Below, one piece after another: positions 1-19,435 of a stretch of DNA of 64,000 nucleotides. The notes beneath the pieces were generated by a model. That model was not told the DNA's origin. It ran no database searches and saw only the letters and a list, made by a program, of their open reading frames with translations. The position numbers and the translations under genes were made by a program. The first letter of the stretch is position 1, and the number at the start of each line of letters is the position of its first letter. This DNA is from Dromaius novaehollandiae (lineage: Eukaryota > Chordata > Aves > Casuariiformes > Dromaiidae): contig NC_088110.1 of NCBI RefSeq assembly GCF_036370855.1, positions 22,625,501-22,689,500 of the forward strand, written 5' to 3'.

Positions 1-2214
1 TTTTTCTTCAGACTTAAGAATTAGTATAGCCTGCTGGATAGGGTGCAGACATGAGGATCAGAACTGAAACCCAGTCCTAGCTCAGGCTTTGACCTGCTTT
101 GTAACTTTGGGCAAAACACTTCTTTTGCTTTATGTGAAATTAAGGCTGAGAGGTATTGCAAGAGATTATTTACTCCATCCTCCTTCCCAGGACAAGATCA
201 ATTCTCCCTAAACTGTTCAAAACAGATGTTTGAATAATTTATTTTTAAAAATGTGCAATGGTGAATATTCCACTGCTTTCCTAGGCAATTTGTTTCAGTG
301 CTCAGATATTCTTACCATCAACCCAACGTCTAACCTATATTTCCTTTTCCAAGATGTAAGCTCATTATTTCTTGTCCTAGACTCACCGCATGCAGAGGAG
401 CTAATTCCCTCCTGCTTTGCAGCAACCTTCTGCATATTTGAAGACTACATAATGTCTCCTTTCAGCTACGTCTTCTCTACTTCAGACTGAATGCTTTCTA
501 AAGTATTTTAAGACCTTTATAGTAAAAATGCTTGGTGGGCTAGTTTTTTAAAGGGCTCTGTTCAAGTGCAAGCACCAAATCTGAAGCAACTGCATTTCAA
601 AAGCAGTATTTTCTCACTAGCAACGTGGAATTGTGTTTGGGCAGAGCTGATCCCAAAGGCTATGTCCATGCTGTCATTCCAACTGTGCCTAACACCTTTC
701 TCAAATCCAGACGTGCTGACTGTCTGTGCTGTCGACACGTAGGCTTAGGCTAAAGCTGAGATGAGGAGGGAAAGGTCAAGTGAGTCCCAGTGAGGATCTA
801 AGTTTTCCTTCTCACAGTCTCTGCAGATTATTCATGAGCTGAACATGTGATAGCCCAGCCTGTCAGCAGATACTCTGATTGTGGCTCTTCCTAAGCACCA
901 TATGGATGCTTTCAGTCTGAGCTGCAGCTCTACTAACAGTTGGTAGCATGGATGAAAACTGCATGACACATAGTGCTCAGTATTGTTAGGCCAACCATTG
1001 GGACTCACCTGCACATGCTGACAAAAATGCTAAGTGGTTTCATCAGTGCTTGTCCTCCTGCCTGCACTCACAGAGAGTATAGCAACCCCTGAGGTATAAG
1101 CATTCTGAGAGCGTGGTGGGATCTCCTCAAGTCAGAGAATGCTTTTGAAAAGGCAGTAACTGAAATAAGAAAGAATTAAATTCTGTTGAAACAGAAGGTT
1201 GGGGTGACCAGCATGTCCAAAAATCAGCTACTAGATACTAGTACTGGAGCTAACTGCTGTCCCCCATGAGCTGCTGTTGAAAGTTGTCTCTTTAATAGGC
1301 GTCTCCTTCTTCAGTTAGTGGGCAGAGAAATCAAGCATAGAAGTATATAAAATAATAAAACATTTAATTAATTTAATAAGTTTCAAATGCATCAGACCTC
1401 CTCTGATGTTAATTATTATGTCTCACCTGCTGTCTCTGGACATTGATGTGACGGATAGAGCATTCATAGATCTCGGGGCTGTTTTTTCCTCTGGTTAGTC
1501 ACATCTTTAATGACCTCATCCTATAATTATATGGCTACCGGAAATGTTTGACCCTGAATCATAAAATTATGGAATGAACCCTCATTCCATAGTGTGAACA
1601 TTGCATCACTGTAACTTTAATGTATTGTTCCATCCCAACAGACGTAAAAATCCTGGTAATGTCTAAACTGGTTAGAATTCAATGTCCTCCCTATATTCTC
1701 ATTTTGCTAAGAACACTGCCAGTTGCAACTCTCTGTATCTTCGGCAGCAGCAGCGGAAGCTGAATAGTATAGTTGGATTGCATAGTACCACTGCTGCAAA
1801 AGCATTCCTATATTTCAAAACATACTGCCTAGGACATACGTGAGAAAAGCAGAAAGAAAGGCAGCTGCATTTGTCTGTCTAAAGTCAACAGCTTGTATCA
1901 GAAAGCTGCTAAAGGAAGAAACAGTTGGACATTTTTATTGAGCGACAATATCTGCAGTACGAATACAAGTAAATTTGGCTTGCAACTAAAATTGTTTGCA
2001 ATCTAATCAACTCTTGACAAATTCCATGTGATTAGGTGGTGGGCTTTAAAGTGAAGTGAATTTTAGATCACCTATCTGGCTCTAAAATTTTATTCATTAA
2101 ACGTAAACTTTGCAACAGCTTCCTCACCCTCATGTTTGTGTGTGCTGAAGGCATATTGAAGGTAAATCGTGGAACTTGCACCTCCCCATTGAGGCACAGT
2201 GGCTCGAGAGAACA
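1..2214. other. Upstream intergenic DNA, no gene recognised
   Basis: This stretch is AT-rich to mixed-composition single-copy-looking sequence. Reading frames are short (the longest is about 86 codons) and lack recognisable domains or paired splice signals. No tandem repeat or RNA gene was recognised. In mammals FBXO31 lies head-to-head upstream of MAP1LC3B, but none of its exons was recognised here. Confidence 0.6.
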
Positions 2215-2840
2215 TGTTTTGGGTTGCAGATGGAGGAAGGGGACCTGGTGACAAGAGACATGGAAAACGCTGGGGTACTGAACGTCTTCTTCACCTTGTT
2301 TTTTACTGGTAAGGCTTGCCAGTCAAATCCCAGGCCCCTGAGACGAGTGGGAAAGTCTGGAGCAGGGAGGACTTACCCTTGGCAGAGGAAGATCAGGTTA
2401 GGGAGGATTTAAACAAACTGGACGGACATGAGTCCCTGGGACCTGACAGGAGGCACCCACGAGGGCTGAGGGAGCTGGCCAATATCACTGCAAGGCCACT
2501 CATGATTATTTCCAAGCAGCCACGGTGATCAGAGGAAGTCTGTGAGCACTAGAAGAAAGCAAATGTCAGCAGATGTCACTCCTATTTTCAAGAACGGCAA
2601 GAGGGAGGATCTAGGGAACTACAGGCCAGTGAGTCTCACCTTGATCCCATGGAAGGTGATGGAGCAAATCCTCCTGGGGGTCATTTCCAAACATGTGAAG
2701 GACAAGAAGGTGACTGGGAATAGTCAGCATGGTTTTACAAAGGGGGAATCATGTCTGAGTGACCTGATAGTCTTTTATGTTGAGATGGCTGCCGTGGTGG
2801 ACAAGGGGAGGGTAGTGGATGCTGCTGTTGAGCAATGGCA
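2215..2840 (+). mobile_element. CR1-type LINE fragment, decayed, 5'- and 3'-truncated
   Basis: Conceptual translation gives the linker and N-terminal reverse-transcriptase part of a CR1 (chicken repeat 1) non-LTR retrotransposon. Around 2420-2500 the pieces LDGHESLGPD and LRELANITARPL are readable. At 2572-2790 the pieces ADVTPIFKNGKREDLGNYRP, VMEQILLGVISKH and SQHGFTKGESC follow; these match the conserved CR1 run VTPIFKKGKKED-GNYRPVSLT and QHGFTKGKSCLTN. The frame shifts between about 2500 and 2550. The copy stops after a VDKGRVVDA motif, well before the catalytic FADD-type motif, and is replaced by a GC-rich minisatellite. The element is dead. Family assignment rests on motif memory; the exact subfamily cannot be told. 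Confidence 0.88.
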
Positions 2841-3390
2841 GGGCGCTCCGAGGAGGCCACGGCCCCTGTGTCGCTGGGGGGACACCGGTGGGGCGCTCCA
2901 AGGAGACCATGGTGCCCGTGTCACTGGGGGACACCGGCGGGGTGCTCTGAGGAGATCATGGCCCCCGTGTCACTGGGGGACACCGGCGGGGTGCTCTGAG
3001 GAGATCATGGCCCCTGAGTTGCTGGGGGACACTGGTGGGGCGCTCTGAGGAGATCATGGCCCCTGTGTCGCTGGGGGGCACCAGCAGAGCGCTCTGAGGA
3101 GATCACGGCCCCCACATCACTGGGGGACACCAGCAGGGCGCTCTGAGGAGATCATGGCTCCCGTGTCGCTGGGGGACACCGGCGGGGTGCTCTGAGGAGA
3201 TCATGGCCCCTGAGTTGCTGGGGGACACTGGTGGGGAGCTCTGAGGAGATCATGGCCCCCGTGTCGCTGGGGGGACACTGGTGTGGCGCTCTGAGGAGAT
3301 CATGGCCCTCACGTCACCGGGGGACACCAGCGGGGCCCTCTGAGGAGGCCACGGCCCCGCTGCCATGGCGCACCAGCTCGGAGGAGACCA
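2840..3390 (+). repeat. GC-rich 49-bp minisatellite, about 11 copies
   Basis: A unit of the type GGCGCTCTGAGGAGATCATG followed by GCCCCCGTGTCGCTGGGGGA and CACCGGCGG repeats in tandem. The landmark GATCATGG or its variant falls at 2855, 2905, 2954, 3003, 3052, 3101, 3150, 3199, 3248, 3298 and 3347, so spacing is 49 bp with two 50-bp steps. Copies differ by a few transitions. Degenerate half-copies continue to about 3430 and grade into the CpG island. Because 49 is not a multiple of 3, the open frames across it (for example GALRRSWPPCHWGTPAG) are artefacts. The array begins abruptly inside the CR1 fragment. Confidence 0.93.
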
Positions 3391-3547
3391 TGGCCGAGCG
3401 TCGCTCGGCGCTCTGAGGCGGCCATGGCCAGTGTGTCAGCGGCGGGAAGCAGACACGGAGCGGCGCACCGGTTAGGCCGCGCCGCGCTGCCGTTGTTGCC
3501 ATCTCTGAGGCGGCCCCGACCCGCGTGCGGCTGGGGGAAGAGGGGGA

Positions 3548-3568
3548 CAGCAGCAGCAGCAGCAGCAG
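3548..3568 (+). repeat. (CAG)7 microsatellite followed by GGC repeats
   Basis: Seven perfect CAG triplets run directly into a short (GGC)n stretch in the CpG island upstream of MAP1LC3B. It is probably promoter or 5' UTR and not coding. Confidence 0.9.
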
Positions 3569-3618
3569 GGGCGGCGGCGGCGCCTCGCCACACTCAAGAT
3601 GTCGGCGGGGGCGCGCCG

Positions 3619-3651
3619 CTCCCGCCCCGCCCCGCCCCGCCCCGCCCCGCC
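3619..3651 (+). promoter_or_regulatory. Tandem GC boxes (CCCCG repeats), Sp1-type
   Basis: The pentamer CCCCG/CCCGC is repeated about six times, making overlapping CCGCCCC sites on one strand. Such sites bind Sp1/KLF factors in CpG-island promoters. They lie about 140-175 bp upstream of the MAP1LC3B start codon. Binding is inferred, not shown. Confidence 0.7.
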
Positions 3652-3672
3652 ATGACGCGCGGCGTCAGCTGA
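3652..3672 (+). other. Possible short upstream ORF in the MAP1LC3B 5' leader
   Basis: ATG ACG CGC GGC GTC AGC TGA encodes a six-residue peptide (MTRGVS) ending 120 bp before the main start codon. It matters only if transcription starts upstream of 3652, which is unknown. The stop codon overlaps a perfect 10-bp palindrome, GTCAGCTGAC, at 3664-3673. Confidence 0.35.
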
Positions 3673-3792
3673 CGGCGGAGCGTCGCTGCTGGTGGCGGCG
3701 GCGGGGGGCGGGTGCCGACACTCGGAGTTGGCCGCCGCCGCGCAGAGCCGCCGCCGGGCCCGGGCCGAGCCGCGCCGAGCCGAGCCGCCGCC

Positions 3793-12336
<8,544 letters not shown>

Positions 12337-12620
12337 GATGCGAGTGGCTTCTAGCCTAGGATTTTGGTTTACCCTTGGCCATCACCCCCATTCTTCCCCA
12401 CGCGCACCCCAGGGAAAAGAAACGGATGTCACCTATGCTCTCAGTACCTTAGCATAGCCTTGCTTTAGCAGGTGTCTCATCTTACCTTGCCTTGTTTGTG
12501 AATATTAAACAGTACAGACGAGCACCTCCAGCTTTGAAAACCTGCTGTAATATTCCACACAGGCACATTTACATTTCTGGACTTGATGAATGGAACCCAA
12601 TTGTGCATGTGTTGATTGCG

Positions 12621-12626
12621 AATAAA
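12621..12626 (+). terminator. Proximal poly(A) signal AATAAA of MAP1LC3B
   Basis: Canonical AATAAA 285 bp after the stop codon. Use would give a short 3' UTR isoform. There is no expression evidence. Confidence 0.5.
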
Positions 12627-13045
12627 GGGACACTCAATTGACTTGAACAGGCAAACAGGCACTGGTGAGGAGCTAAAGTGTTTCATGTGACAGTTTTCTG
12701 GAAAAGCTCCCTATGATTCCTTAAAGTGTTTCTGTTTGTTTTGTTTTTGTTTTTTTTTTTTTGTGGGAAGGCCTCTAGTGAGAGCCAGTAGGTTTAATGT
12801 TCCAAAGCGGAGATGTCTGCTGCAGTCCGGTGAGATTTGTCCGTACTGCAGCAAGCTGAGGCAAGCACTTGGGGTGAGATGGGGGAGTACAACTCCTTTT
12901 GTTTTCCTGACTTTCTTTTTGTTGTTGTTGGTACCGCTAACTTAGAAATGGTGCCAGTTTCTGAAATACTCATACCAAACACCACAGCTTTATTGTAGTT
13001 TTAGGATGTTAACTGTAAAATACACACCTGAACAGGTAATGTTCA

Positions 13046-13051
13046 AATAAA
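13046..13051 (+). terminator. Second poly(A) signal AATAAA of MAP1LC3B
   Basis: Canonical AATAAA about 710 bp after the stop codon, followed within 30 bp by a GT/T-containing stretch (CAGTCTGTTATG). Confidence 0.5.
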
Positions 13052-14066
13052 CTCCAGTCTGTTATGAATTTCCAATGCCTGCGTGTCCAGTGAAACGCTG
13101 TTATTCATACGGGCTCGCTTCCAAAAGACCACCCCTCCTAGCCCAGAGGTTTGTCTTCTCTTGCCCAGCAGAGAATTTGCTGGGAGAAGGTAGTCGAGGA
13201 AAACTACTGCCAGTGCACGAGGCTGTCGTGGTAGATGCAGCCAGTTGCAAAGCTGGCTAGTGCAATTTGAGAAACGAGTAGCGCCCGCGAGGTTCGTGAT
13301 CTTTGCAGTGCCACCTGTTCTCAGTTTCTGCCCCATCTGTTCAGCAGCGTAGCTGCGTTCAAGCCCTCCAGTGCGAGCAGGCAAACTTCTTGTTTTACAC
13401 ACCTCCATGCTGAACGTTGGATTCAAACATGCTGTTGGAATTGAGACTCCAAACTGCCTAGCTGGTCTGTCACGTTTTGCATGTCATCACCGATGGGGTC
13501 AGGGAGAACTGCTTCAAAAAAGCAGCCCACGTCCAGGAGTTGCTGTTGAGATTTGATGAACAAATGACTACTCCATCATTGAAGTTTCCTGCCACTTGCA
13601 TGGGGTTTGAAAAATCTTGATGTTACTACTGTCCTGAGTAGGGAGGCAACCTGTGCAGAGGAAAGGTATCTAGGAGGATATGTGTTTTTCCTCTCAAGCT
13701 GTTGTAAAGTGAAGTGTAGCAGGATGAGATTACTCTTGTATATTATGTGTCTGTGAACTAACTACATCTGTTACTGGAAGCTAACTTACTATAATGGGGG
13801 GAAAAAGAAGCAATACTACTGCGTCTTGGCACTCTAGCTCAATAAGGTGTACAATTTGTACCTATCTACACCTCTTTGCATGCATCTTGTTCACAATGCT
13901 TCAGATTTTTTAATGTTGTGTTTTTACTTCAATGTAAACTTTTAAATGCAGCTTGTCCTATGTTTAGTTTTGTGTAAGAAATTGTTTAACTCATAACTGA
14001 CAACCATACTTGTAATTACAACGTGATTGACTGATATTCCTGTACAAATGTTGCTTTTTTAAAATT

Positions 14067-14072
14067 AATACA
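14067..14072 (+). terminator. Distal variant poly(A) signal AATACA of MAP1LC3B
   Basis: AATACA is a weaker natural variant, with a GT-rich stretch (GGCTTGTGTGGTT) about 40 bp downstream as a possible downstream element. It is proposed as the end of the long isoform. Confidence 0.35.
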
Positions 14073-14095
14073 GTGCTGATATGGATGGATTACAT

Positions 14096-15030
14096 CCCAA
14101 CTTAATTATGGCTTGTGTGGTTATTTATAGACAGCTTTCTTAAGTAGTTGTAGAGAAGGGCACAGAGAGGTCTAACTCCACCTGTTTCAGAGCACACCAG
14201 GCAGGGAACTGGGTCCTGCTGACAAAGATTAGGTACTTGTGCTGAAACCTTTGATACTGATTAGCAGTAACAAGGTAGAGATGGGCGTTTTCACTAGCTG
14301 GAAGGAGGAATTAAGGGTATTGGCCCTCCAAAGCAGTCCTAATCTCTAGGTGGATGTTACTCCCTTTAATGAAGGACTAGGAGCTGCCTGTACACCGACA
14401 TGCTGTGATACCCAGTGTTTTCTGTTTCTCTTCCTACTGTACCAACGTGATCCCAGCGTCAGACTTCTAATGCATTTCCTTGCAGGAGCTGGACTTTGAG
14501 CTCATCGGGAATTGACTGCAGGTCACTGGAGACAAGGTTTGAGAACAGGAGTTAGCAATCCCTTGCGCTTCCTCTGAACCGTATCTTTCTTTGCTGTCGG
14601 TGCCGGTGTCCTCCTCGGTGACGGACGAGCCGGGGCGGTGGAGCAGAGCCCAGAGGCTCAGCTGCAGTGTTCCAGCAGAACCGAGCACACAGCTTTCCTG
14701 CTCACCCCAGTCCCTAAACCCTGCCTTTCCCTGTAAGATCAGGCAGGCTGCTGGGCCTTGGGGCAGCAACAGCGTCGGGCCATGGCAGCTCTTGAGACAA
14801 CAACAAAAAGCAAACCCAAACCCTTTCAGAGCAGCGTAGCTTGGCCAGGAGCTGAGTCAACTGGTGGAGAGCAATTGCAAGCACTGCAGCAGCTCTGTGA
14901 TTCACTAGCAGATGTCTGTGGGTGGAGAGAGAGCAAAAGTAATAAAGGGAATTAAAAAAGTCCCTGGCAATGGCCAAGCTGGAGAAGGCCCAAAAGGGAT
15001 GAAGCCCCTTATAAAATAAATAAATAAATC
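14096..15030. other. Tail-to-tail intergenic gap between MAP1LC3B and ZCCHC14
   Basis: About 0.9 kb of mixed sequence with overlapping short frames on both strands and no recognised domain. At 15010-15028 an (AAAT)n run forms, on the - strand, a T-rich element just beyond the ZCCHC14 poly(A) signal. Confidence 0.6.
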
Positions 15031-15051
15031 TTGAGGGATTCTGTTTAACTC

Positions 15052-15057
15052 TTTATT
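15052..15057 (-). terminator. ZCCHC14: ZCCHC14 poly(A) signal (AATAAA on - strand)
   Basis: TTTATT on the + strand reads AATAAA on the transcribed strand. About 25 nt further on in transcript direction lies a T-rich TTTATTTATTTATTTT element typical of a downstream cleavage region. Cleavage is therefore expected around 15030-15040. Confidence 0.65.
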
Positions 15058-15198
15058 TTCCATACATTAAATTTACTCAGATAAAAACATTCTAAAAATG
15101 TACAATTTTACTTTTAACAAAGTATAATAAAACATAAAAATCCCAATACCAGAATACTTGACATTTACAATTCAAAATCAAATTAGCTGAATATTAAA

Positions 15199-15206
15199 TA
15201 TTTACA
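15199..15206 (-). promoter_or_regulatory. Pumilio-type motif UGUAAAUA in the ZCCHC14 3' UTR
   Basis: TATTTACA on the + strand gives UGUAAAUA in the transcript, matching the PUM consensus UGUANAUA. It lies about 150 nt before the poly(A) signal in an AU-rich block. Binding is inferred from the motif alone. Confidence 0.35.
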
Positions 15207-18200
15207 AAACTATTTAAAATATTTATAAAGTTACATGCACAATTTGTAATACTAGAATTGACTGAAGTAAAAGAAATGGCTCAAATGGGAGCAGGAGTTT
15301 CTTTCATTCCTAGTGGAAAGTTATGTCCAAGAGAAGCTGTTAATCTGCACTTGAAAACACACAGGATTTGCTTTCTGCTTCAGTACCAACACGTTTCTTG
15401 CTTATGTAAGAATTTAAGAGAGCAAACAGGTAGTTCCAAGGGTTGGTTAGGACAGATTTCAGTTCTTTGTGTCTTGGTATGGGTCTCGGTTAGAATTACT
15501 GTAGCTACATTTACCTTTGGCCTCAACCGGCAAAATAGTTTTCTACGCTATTGCAAGTGCTTAGTTGCATTGGTTTCCATCAAGGCTTGCCCACTTCCAG
15601 CTCATTTGAAAGGAGCTCTAGACTACCCCAAATCCCCAGCTCTGAGTGCCTGTGACCTCTAATAAGCCTCCTTTGGGCCTGATGACATTAAAAATAAACA
15701 GCTAACTATATGCAGGGGGTTCTGGTCATGCCCTTTTTTTTTTTTTATGGGGAGGAGCGTTAACATAGTTGCTCTGCAAAATACCACAACCTAAGAGTTT
15801 TTTTGAGTACCTTCACTCTAAAGCTTGCCAGCGAGAAATAGCATGATACTAAATGTGAGGTGATGGTACAGGTCTGGTAATTAGACAGTTCATTTCGGAA
15901 CTTTGTTGCTTAATTTGCCAAGGTTTAATCACTGGGATATACATGCTACTTAAAAAGTTTCACTAACAGTGAAGCTTCACATGGGTTCTTTTAAGGAAAA
16001 TTATTATGGAAATCTGTGATCAATACCTTGCTTGCTAAAATGAGTCTTCCATGTTCAATCTCCTACTGTTCAGTGTCAAACATGACGTACTATTAAGGTT
16101 TAATTTATGGATTACTAGCGTGATGAGGAGTTTGCTGGAAATTCCATTCTATTTCTGGCATTTCCACCACCACCACTTCCAAGTGGAAAACACCTCAGAA
16201 ACTGCACTACGCATCGCTTACTCCACCAAAGGAAGACTCAGCACTGAAACGTCTCTGTGCCCCTGCAGGGAGATGCCTTGGGATTCCCTTCTGTCTTACA
16301 TTTTTAAAAATTATTTTTATTCCCCAGTAAAATCCACTTTGAGAACAAGTCCTTTTTATACTTTTAGGACAAACATACAACTAAATAGCATACTTTGAAA
16401 TCTCCATCTTTCAATGTATAAAAATAGGTTTAAAGAACTGGTTCTTTCAGCCGCCGAAGCTGGAACTACTCTACTAAAGCAAGCTGCCTTACTTTTGAGG
16501 GGGGAGAAAAGATGGATTTGTGCCTTCTAAAAACAGATCAAGGATTATTTTATGGAACTAAAGTGCTCTGTTTAGACTTACCAACTTTGGTTGTTCTTGG
16601 TACAAAGTGAACAGCGTTCACTAGCAGATCTGAAGCCACAACTCACTTTGATTTAGGGAAGGCGCTGTAACTGGTGCTGGCTCATCACACAGTTCTGTAT
16701 TAAACTCATGCTGCTTTAAGGTACTCAAGACTTCTGAATTTGAACTTAGTCTAAAATCAGACTTCACCACTTAAAAATGTTACCTATAAGTACACATAAG
16801 CCACTTTAAGAAACATCAGCCTTAACTTCACACAAAGGAAACAATCCCAAAGAAAGCTCTGAAGATAGGAATGAAACAGTTTTTTCAAGAAGTTTGCTGG
16901 ATAGAAGTTCAATTTTATAGTCCTTTTGTTACAGTTTTGACTTTGTGATGAATATTTGACAAGACTACATTCCCGGCCTTGGGCATTAAAACAAAATGCA
17001 ACTAGTATAGAAAATGGTGGGGTTTTTTTGCTGTCGATTTTTGCTGTTTTGAGAAAGGGTTTTTACACTTGCATGTGTGTTGAAATACAGTTTATTTAAA
17101 TACAATTCAGTTTTAAAATATTGTTTAAAAAAAGTGAAAAAATGTTAAAGTTTGGCTTTCAGCACATGTTCCAGGCCACTGGAGAGACCCTCAAAGCTGT
17201 AAATAGTAAACATCGTAAGTGAAAACCACACATTTCCTTCAACATAATACAGTATGACAGATTGTTCCTACTATTGTCTCAAGCTCATTAAGGCAAAGTA
17301 AATTGCATTGTCAGTTTTCATCACTTTAGTGTTATAGGTCTGAAAGATGTTCAGTACAATACGGGTAACCTCCTCAAAACACAGGCAGCGCAAACATAAG
17401 CATTGCAACAGTGTATGTAATACTCTGTGTAGTGTGAACTGGGTTGAGAATACACAAATCTGAATTTTTTTCATTGCATAGAAATAACCTTTTTTTGTTG
17501 TTTTTTAACCCAAATGTTACACAAATTTAGACTTTGGTTTCCACGAAGCCAAAAACTGTATGACCTCCAAATAGCTACCCGGACTAAGCTTGGCTCTAAG
17601 TTTGGTTTCTTGCCATCTCAGGTTGCAATGCCTCTCTAGTGATGCTCTTTCATCACTGTCCTGCCCAGCAGTGGTTGCCTCGCTGCTGAAGCTGATGACT
17701 GCCCTCTTTCAGAAAACGGGACTGAAGGATGGCCCAGAACATTTCTTTCCCATTACCATGGTCCAGGAAGGTCTCGACTGTCAAGCTACCGCACTAACGA
17801 CTCACACTGATGTTTCATTGCTAAGGCCTGATTTCCTTTGAGCAGCTCTGCTCGACTTTAAAACCTCTTTCACTGATACGACATTTCTCATTTTCAAGTC
17901 AAAATAAGCTGCAGCACTGCAAATGCTATCCCATCCTGGTGTGGTTTAAATTGGTGTAAGAAATAATCTCCACGTGTAAACAAGGCTTCAGACTTTAAAA
18001 GTGTCTTCCAAATTACATTATGCAAATATCTCTATGTCAGACATGTTTTAAAGAGGAGGCCTCACCCATTTCATGGTGTCAAATTCCTTGGGTGAGCCAT
18101 GAGGATTAGTATCTTCTTTCAACAAGACACGACCAAACCGTTTCAAATTAGCAGTCCAAGATTTGTTTGGCTTCCTCTCAAGTCCTAATTTAGATTTGTC

Positions 18201-19050
18201 ATCCACAAATTATGTACGCTAAGTAGTTAACACCAAAGCTAGTCATCTACAATCTATTGCAACGAAGGAGGCTGACAATAAATCCTTCAAAGTCTTGATA
18301 ATAATGAAGTTTACTACCTTTTACATGTTTGACTTCTACCACTCTTGAATCCTGTAGCAAAAGCCTTGGGGTAGGAGTCAAAGTTTTTTTTATATAAAGT
18401 AAAGCAAAAGCTTACAAACTCTGCTGTCAGAGTTTATTTTTAGGATGGTTTAAAATTCATTTACAAAAGCAGAATAATAAGGTTTCTGTGAAAGAGACCT
18501 ATATACAGTAACAGGACGTAAAGGTTGTTTGTGTATTACCGGAAAATATCCTTGAAGCCTTTATGACTCTGGAGTCTCTGGGACTTGGACCCTTGGAAAC
18601 TAAGTTTATTCCGCTGCTGGTAACCCAGCACTATCTAGTAATAAGTGAGACAATGAAGCATACGTTTGTTTCCAGAAGGAACCGAAACTGCCATGTGTGT
18701 TCTTTTGGAAGGGAAAGGAGAGACTTATTTAAGATTTTTATTGTGTAGTAAGTCACATAGCCTGCTGGTGCCAATTTTTAAAAGTTGGAACTTCTTTGCC
18801 TCTTGCACTGGTCTCAGAGTGACACTGTCTGCTAAAAGTGCAGAAAGCTTGAAGAGTTTTACATTCTTCTGTAGTGCAATCCTTAAAAATCCCAGAGATT
18901 AGTGCCTGATCACTTTTGAAAAAAAGTAGACATTTTACCTAGCCCAGGGGTGCCAAAGTCCTTCTGGCGAACGGCCGCTCCTACCTTCAACCTCCAGCTT
19001 TCACTTCAGAATGTAGCTGCCCTGGAGTGAGACGTTTCATCTTAGAAAGT

Positions 19051-19060
19051 CCAAATATGG
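19051..19060. promoter_or_regulatory. Consensus CArG box CCAAATATGG
   Basis: A perfect match to the SRF site CC(A/T)6GG, lying within DNA that encodes the ZCCHC14 3' UTR. It could be a chance match. Confidence 0.3.
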
Positions 19061-19379
19061 CAACATTCTCCAGCAAAAAAATACGTAAGATGTCGTACTT
19101 GCAACAGAAAATGCAGCTGGCCAGCTCCACCATCCCTCCAGTACGCATCAGTCCTATGACACGTAGTGAGAAGTTCCAACAGCAAGATCCAAGCTTGAAT
19201 TTGGCAATCAAAAATGGGTTTGATGCACCCCTAAGCTAGATTTTCTACCTAGTCTAATAAAGTAAAGCACCTTTGGATTAAAAAATACATTAAGCTTAAC
19301 AGCAACTGGACGTCTCAGTTTTGTATTTCAATCTCCTTATGTCTCCATGGCTTACAGTATTTTCTTGCCAGATAAAATA

Positions 19380-19435
19380 TCAGTCTGTGGAGTCAAGACT
19401 TTCAGATGGAGGAGCATATTTCAGCCTAAAAGTAC
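19380..19435 (-). CDS. ZCCHC14: ZCCHC14 terminal coding exon (last 17 codons)
   Basis: Starts at TTCCTTAG|GTACTTTTAGG behind a strong pyrimidine tract. It completes the split Gly and encodes TFRLKYAPPSESLDSTD, then TGA. This matches the conserved vertebrate C-terminus. The exon continues into the long 3' UTR. Confidence 0.93.

Larger units (their letters stand above)
12337..14095 (+). other. MAP1LC3B: MAP1LC3B 3' UTR (end estimated)
   Basis: This region follows the stop codon and has no coding signal. It holds two canonical AATAAA hexamers (12621-12626 and 13046-13051), a T-rich run near 12738-12762 and, near the distal end, the variant AATACA at 14067-14072. Short and long isoforms through alternative polyadenylation are likely. 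The distal limit is an estimate. Confidence 0.65.
15035..19379 (-). other. ZCCHC14: ZCCHC14 3' UTR, about 4.3 kb
   Basis: This sequence is continuous with the terminal coding exon, from the TGA at 19380-19382 to the poly(A) signal. It is AT-rich, especially 15060-15260, where ATTTA-type and TGTAAATA motifs occur on the transcript strand. No reading frame of interest is present. A very long 3' UTR suggests post-transcriptional control. The boundaries rest on the stop codon and the poly(A) signal only. Confidence 0.7.

Noticed and set aside
2542-3048. 168-codon open frame that could be called a gene
   Set aside because: Its first half is the decayed CR1 reverse transcriptase and its second half is the 49-bp minisatellite.
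3664-3673. CLEAR/TFEB site in the LC3B promoter
   Set aside because: The palindrome core is CAGCTG, whereas the CLEAR motif needs CACGTG; only a generic E-box can be claimed.
14467-14977. Overlapping ~80-100 codon frames between the two genes
   Set aside because: They occur on both strands over the same bases, without family resemblance or splice signals.
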